Source of the DNA: Burkholderiaceae bacterium
GTDB taxonomy: Bacteria; Pseudomonadota; Gammaproteobacteria; Burkholderiales; Burkholderiaceae_C
Length of the DNA stretch: 64,000 nucleotides
NCBI GenBank assembly: GCA_024235895.1
Contig: JACKLM010000005.1
Location: forward strand, 62,001-126,000
Reading direction: 5' to 3'
The notes under the pieces were generated by a model, which saw only the letters and a list, made by a program, of their open reading frames with translations, did not search any database and was not told where the DNA came from. Every line of letters begins with the position of its first letter. Position 1 is the first letter of the stretch. The position numbers and the translations under genes are program-made. Positions 60,248-64,000 of the stretch are shown here, one piece after another.

Positions 60248-61105
60248 TCAACCCAGCGCGCGCCGCAGCCCGGCGCTGACGCGGTCGGCCAGCGCGACGA
60301 GGACGACGAAGACGATCAGGATCGTCGCCACCTCGCCGCCGGCGAACATCTTCATCGACTGCTCGAGCTGCTGCCCGAGCCCGCCGGCGCCGACGAATCC
60401 GAGCACGACCGACGAGCGGATCGCGCACTCCCAGCGGTAGACGGTGTAGCTCGTCAGCTCGGCCGCACTCGTCGGCAGCAGGCCGTGGAAGAAGGCCTGC
60501 AGCCGCCCGGCGCCGTTGCGCAGCAGCGTCGTCGAGGCGTGCGTGTCGCCGGACTCGAGGATCTCGGCGTAGACCTTGCCGAGCATGCCGCCGTAGGTCA
60601 GCGCGATCGCCAGCACGCCGGCGGTCGGCCCGAGGCCGACGACGCGGACGAAGACCAGCGCCCACACCAGCTCGGGGATCGATCGCAGCGCGATCAGCAG
60701 CCAGCGCGCGCCGCGCCGCGCGAGCGCCGGCAGCGCGGCCATGCGGCCGTCGACGGCGCCGATCGCCGACACCGACAGCACGCGCGTGGCGATCAGCGCC
60801 AGCGGCGCGGCGACCAGCAGCGCCAGCGTGACGCCGGCGGTCGCGATCGCGACCGTGCGCCAGGTCTCGCGCGCGACCAGCGCGAGGAAGTCGCCACCGT
60901 GCGCCGGCGGGACGAAGCTGGCGAGAAACTGCGCGCTGACGCGCAGGTTGGCGGGCTCGACCAGCACCCAGGGTTCGAACTCGGTGGCCTGCAGCAGCGG
61001 CCACAGCAGCACCAGCGCGACGACGGCCCAGCCCAGGCGGGCGCGCCAAGCCGGATCGCGCGACGGGATCGCAGCGGTCGGGGCGCTTGCGGCGGCGGTC
61101 GTCAC
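60248..61105 (-). CDS. phnE: Phosphonate-type ABC transporter permease (PhnE-like, first)
   Basis: A 285-aa permease. Hydrophobic start GWAVVALVLLWPLLQATEF, ETWRTVAIATAGVTLALLVAAPLALIATRV, EAA-like loop LRNGAGRLQAFFHGLLPTSAAELTSYTVYRWE, and SSVVLGFVGAGGLGQQLEQSM. GTG 61105 was taken as start because the homologous region begins after it. It pairs with the following permease. Confidence 0.85.
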   Translation of the reverse strand: MTTAAASAPTAAIPSRDPAWRARLGWAVVALVLLWPLLQATEFEPWVLVEPANLRVSAQFLASFVPPAHGGDFLALVARETWRTVAIATAGVTLALLVAAPLALIATRVLSVSAIGAVDGRMAALPALARRGARWLLIALRSIPELVWALVFVRVVGLGPTAGVLAIALTYGGMLGKVYAEILESGDTHASTTLLRNGAGRLQAFFHGLLPTSAAELTSYTVYRWECAIRSSVVLGFVGAGGLGQQLEQSMKMFAGGEVATILIVFVVLVALADRVSAGLRRALG

Positions 61106-61169
61106 GATTCGGGGCGGGGCGCGACGGGCAGAGCGACGATGCGCAGTGTGGCGCGACGAAGCCCGCGCC

Positions 61170-62009
61170 TCAGCGGCAATGCATGACGGCCGGCGGGGCC
61201 GGCGCTGGGGGTGCCTCGGCATCGGCATCGGCCGCGCCGCCGCCCAGCCACTCGTCCTCGTGCTGCGCGTACAGGCGCGCGAGCTGCGCGCGCGTCACCT
61301 CGGCGGCCGGCAGGTCGAACGCGATGCGCCCGTCGCGCAGCCCGACGATGCGCGGGAAGTGCGCCAGCGCGATGTCGACCTGGTGCAGGCTCGCGACCAG
61401 CGTGCGGCCGCCCTCGCGCGCGGCGTCGACCAGCGTCGAGACGGCCTGCTGCGCGCGCGTCGGGTCCAGCGCCGACAGCGGCTCGTCGACCAGCCACAGC
61501 CGTGCCGGCGCGAGCAGCGCGCGCGCCAGCCCGACGCGCTGGCGCTCGCCGCCCGACAGCCGGTCGACGCGCTCGAACAGCTTGTCGGCGAGGTCGAAGC
61601 GATCCAGCGCCGCGTGCGCGGCCGGGATGTCGCTCGGGTAGAACAGCGAGCGCAGGCTGGCCGCGAGGCCGAGCGCAGGCAGCCGCCCCGCGAGCACCGC
61701 GGTGACGACGCGCTGGCGTGGCGGCAGCGGCGGCACCTGCGGCGCCAGGAACAGCCGCCCGCGCAACGCGTGCAACGCGCGCCGCGGCAGCGACCAGGGG
61801 TCGGCGCCGTCGATGCGCAGCGCGCCCTGCGCGGGTCGCAGCGCACAGGCCATGGTCTGCAGCAGCGTCGTCTTGCCCGCGCCCGACGGCCCGATGACGG
61901 CGAGCTGCTCGCCCGCGGCGACGCGCAGCTCCAGCGGGCCGAGCGCGGCGCGGGCACCGGCACGCGCCGCCGGGTGGCGGGCGATGACGGCGTCGAGCTC
62001 GAGTTGCAT
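61170..62009 (-). CDS. phnC: Phosphonate-type ABC transporter ATP-binding protein
   Basis: A 279-aa ABC ATPase. Walker A GPSGAGKTTLL (about 40), Q-loop LAPQVPPL, signature LSGGERQRVGLARALL (about 155), Walker B LWLVDEPLSALDP, and the switch His in ASLHQVDIAL. It energises the PhnE-like permeases. The last ~25 residues are an Ala/Pro-rich tail. No phosphonate-degrading enzyme is adjacent, so the substrate is open. Confidence 0.9.
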   Translation of the reverse strand: MQLELDAVIARHPAARAGARAALGPLELRVAAGEQLAVIGPSGAGKTTLLQTMACALRPAQGALRIDGADPWSLPRRALHALRGRLFLAPQVPPLPPRQRVVTAVLAGRLPALGLAASLRSLFYPSDIPAAHAALDRFDLADKLFERVDRLSGGERQRVGLARALLAPARLWLVDEPLSALDPTRAQQAVSTLVDAAREGGRTLVASLHQVDIALAHFPRIVGLRDGRIAFDLPAAEVTRAQLARLYAQHEDEWLGGGAADADAEAPPAPAPPAVMHCR

Positions 62010-62032
62010 GGCGTCGCGCGTCGTCGTGGGGC

Positions 62033-62899
62033 TCAGAGCAGCCCGGCGGCGCGCGCCGCGCGCTCGATGCTCTCGTAATTGCCGGGGGCGGTCGGGATGT
62101 AGCGCGTCGCGCGGTTGAGCTTCAGGATCTCGGCCTGTGCGGGGTCCGCGGGCGACAGCGCCAGCAGCGCGCTGCGGATGCGGTCGCGCAGTTCGGCCGG
62201 CATGTCGGCATGCACCGACCAGTTGTAGTTGAAGAACGGCGACGTGGTGTAGAAGACGTCGACCTCGCGCGGGTCGACTCGCCCTTCCTGGACGAACTTG
62301 CGCCAGACCGTGATGTCCAGCGCCGCCGCGTCGACCTTGCCGCTGACGACGGCGGCGATCGTCGCGTCGTGTGCGCCGGAGTAGGCGATGCGGCGGAAGT
62401 CCTTCTCCGGCTCGAGGCCGGCGGCGAGCAGGAAGCTGCGCGGCATCAGGTGACCCGAGGTGCTGCTCGGCGACCCGAATCCGACCTGCTTGCCGCGCAG
62501 GTCGCCCAGGCCGCGGATGCCCGAATCCTTGCGCGCGATGAAGACCGACTGGAAGCGCGCGTCCTCCTGGCGTTGCGCGATCGGGATGACCTTGCCGTCA
62601 GCGCGCCGGCGCGCCTGGATGTAGGTGAAGCCGCCCAGCCACGCGAGGTCGACCTTGCGGGCGACCAGCGCCTCGACCGCGGCCGGGTAGTCGTTGACCG
62701 GGGTGAACTCGACCTTCATCGCCAGCGCGCGCTCGAGGTAGGCGACCAGCGGCCCGAACTTGCGCGCCTGCTCGGTCGCGGCCTCTTCGGGGATGGTCGT
62801 CACGCGCAGCACGGACTGCGCGTGCACGCCGGTGCCGGCGGCGAGCAGCGCGGCGCCGATCAGGGTGTGGAAGCGGCGACGGTTGAGGGTCGGGGGCAC
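62033..62899 (-). CDS. phnD: Phosphonate/phosphite-type periplasmic binding protein (PhnD-like)
   Basis: A 288-aa solute-binding protein. The N-terminus NRRRFHTLIGAALLAAGTGVHAQ resembles a twin-arginine signal. FGPLVAYLERALAMKVEFTPVNDYPAAVEAL and DLAWLGGFTYIQAR are typical of the phosphonate-binding PhnD family, with VGFGSPSSTSGHLMP the conserved SSTSG phosphate-contact loop. GTG 62899 is chosen. It feeds the permeases encoded next. Confidence 0.88.
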   Translation of the reverse strand: MPPTLNRRRFHTLIGAALLAAGTGVHAQSVLRVTTIPEEAATEQARKFGPLVAYLERALAMKVEFTPVNDYPAAVEALVARKVDLAWLGGFTYIQARRRADGKVIPIAQRQEDARFQSVFIARKDSGIRGLGDLRGKQVGFGSPSSTSGHLMPRSFLLAAGLEPEKDFRRIAYSGAHDATIAAVVSGKVDAAALDITVWRKFVQEGRVDPREVDVFYTTSPFFNYNWSVHADMPAELRDRIRSALLALSPADPAQAEILKLNRATRYIPTAPGNYESIERAARAAGLL

Positions 62900-62979
62900 G
62901 GGAGGCTGATTCCTAATGGGAGAGGGCGCGATTACAGCGCAGCCGGGCCCGGCTTGCACGAGGCTGCTAGAGTGTCCTC

Positions 62980-63948
62980 ATGACCGGCCCCGCCTCCGCC
63001 GCCCCTGCGTTCGTCGAGCTGGCACACGAAGACGATGACGCGTTGCGCGCCGAGCTGGTGCGCGGACTGACCGCGCCGGCGGCGCAGGTGGCGCCGAAGT
63101 TTCTCTACGGGCCGCTCGGATCGGCACTGTTCGACGCCATCACGCGCCTGGCCGAGTACTACCCGACGCGCACCGAGGCGGCGATCTTCGACGCCGAGCG
63201 CGACGCGATCGCGCGCGCCTGCGGGTGCGGCCGGCCGCTGGTCGACCTCGGCGCCGCCGACTGCGCGAAGGCGGCGGCGCTGTTCGACGCGCTGCAGCCG
63301 TCGCAGTACGTCGCGGTCGACATCTCGGTGGACTACGTGCGCGATGCGCTGCAGCGGCTGCAGTGCAGCCACCCGGCGCTGCCGATGCTCGGCGTCGGCA
63401 TGGACTTCAGCGCCGCGCTGGACCTCCCGCCGCAGGTCGGGCCCGGGCCGCGCACGCTGTTCTACCCCGGGTCGAGCATCGGCAACTTCACGCCCGACGA
63501 GGCGCTCGTCCTGCTGCGCCGCGTGCGCGCCGCCTGCGCCGGCGGCGCGCTGCTGATCGGCGTCGACCTCGTCAAGCCGCGCGAGGTGCTGGAGGCGGCC
63601 TACGACGATGCGCTGGGCGTCACCGCGGCCTTCGACCTCAACCTGCTGCGCAACGTCAATGCGCGGCTCGGGGCGGACTTCGACCCGCGGCAGTGGCGGC
63701 ATGTCGCCTTCTTCGACGCCCGGGCGTCGCGCATCGAGATGCACCTCGAGGCGCGCGAGCCGCTAACGGTTCGCTGGCCGGGCGGCGAGCGCCGCTTTGC
63801 CGGCGGCGAGCGCATCCATACCGAGAACTCGTACAAGTACCTCCGCGGCGACTTCGAGGCCATGCTGCGCGACGCCGGATTCGGCCGCACGCAGGGCTGG
63901 ACCGATGAGCGCGGCTGGTTCGCGATCTTCGTCGCCCAGGCCGGGTAG
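62980..63948 (+). CDS. egtD: L-histidine N-alpha-methyltransferase (ergothioneine biosynthesis)
   Basis: A 322-aa SAM-dependent methyltransferase. APKFLYGPLGSALFDAITRLAEYYPTRTEAAIF is a signature of EgtD, as are LVDLGAADCAKAAALFDAL (SAM site), FYPGSSIGNFTPDEAL, and the His-binding ENSYKYLRGDFEAML. It makes hercynine from histidine. Start ATG 62980. The gene diverges from the phosphonate-type transporter; egtB would be expected past the window. Confidence 0.93.
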   Translation: MTGPASAAPAFVELAHEDDDALRAELVRGLTAPAAQVAPKFLYGPLGSALFDAITRLAEYYPTRTEAAIFDAERDAIARACGCGRPLVDLGAADCAKAAALFDALQPSQYVAVDISVDYVRDALQRLQCSHPALPMLGVGMDFSAALDLPPQVGPGPRTLFYPGSSIGNFTPDEALVLLRRVRAACAGGALLIGVDLVKPREVLEAAYDDALGVTAAFDLNLLRNVNARLGADFDPRQWRHVAFFDARASRIEMHLEAREPLTVRWPGGERRFAGGERIHTENSYKYLRGDFEAMLRDAGFGRTQGWTDERGWFAIFVAQAG

Positions 63949-64000
63949 GCGGGCGCCGGTTCGCGATGCGAGGGGCGGGGAAGGGCCGGGGCCGCGCCGC

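Overview
The window looks like a chromosomal segment of a high-GC (about 70% by eye), facultatively anaerobic, denitrifying betaproteobacterium, most likely of the order Burkholderiales. The evidence is: a complete respiratory nitrate reductase operon with NarXL and an FNR-type promoter; ubiTVU genes for O2-independent ubiquinone synthesis; anaerobic aromatic catabolism genes of the Thauera/Azoarcus kind; and, after hslO, a CCCCCACGCTCACTG-type intergenic repeat common in Burkholderiales. No rRNA, tRNA, CRISPR array, integrase or transposase was seen. Coding density is very high, and many neighbours overlap by 4 nt (ATGA, GTGA or TTGA).

Region 1 (1-24300): anaerobic aromatic metabolism. At the left edge a phenylphosphate synthase-like gene (minus strand, cut by the window) diverges from a XylR/DmpR-type sigma-54 activator. 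The gap between them holds a consensus -24/-12 promoter and two upstream activator sites. After a PNPOx-like gene and a PLP decarboxylase/DUF819 transporter pair comes a minus-strand block: a fusion of zinc ribbon, rubrerythrin and benzoate-CoA-ligase-type domains; a one-chain NfnA-NfnB fusion; and 4-hydroxybenzoyl-CoA reductase hcrC-hcrA-hcrB. Upstream of that, past a MITE-like palindromic element, lie a phenylacetate-CoA ligase, phenylacetyl-CoA:acceptor oxidoreductase padBCD and a hotdog thioesterase. Together these read as phenol -> phenylphosphate -> 4-hydroxybenzoate -> 4-hydroxybenzoyl-CoA -> benzoyl-CoA, and phenylacetate -> phenylacetyl-CoA -> phenylglyoxylate -> benzoyl-CoA. The carboxylase and the benzoyl-CoA reductase must lie outside the window. 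A GNAT enzyme, an Rrf2 regulator and an acyltransferase follow.

Region 2 (24300-26180): a second palindromic repeat and a RES/Xre-type toxin-antitoxin pair with an AT-rich promoter.

Region 3 (26180-44530): anaerobic respiration. It holds ubiT-ubiV-ubiU, a DUF2249 protein with a Gly/Cys tail, a parvulin, narIJHG, three nitrate/nitrite transporters and narXL. A class II FNR promoter precedes the transporter-narGHJI operon.

Region 4 (44530-51400): general functions: gamma-carbonic anhydrase, Hsp33, a CopD-like membrane protein, an AlkB-type hydroxylase, a degenerate HD-GYP protein and a MocR regulator.

Region 5 (51500-55010): a hydroxylamine oxidoreductase cluster, haoA-haoB-tetraheme cytochrome c554, unexpected beside denitrification and aromatic genes.

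Region 6 (55200-64000): alkylation repair (ogt, ada-alkA), a LysR/membrane-protein divergent pair with a clear inverted repeat, a PhnCDEE-type ABC importer, and egtD for ergothioneine at the right edge.
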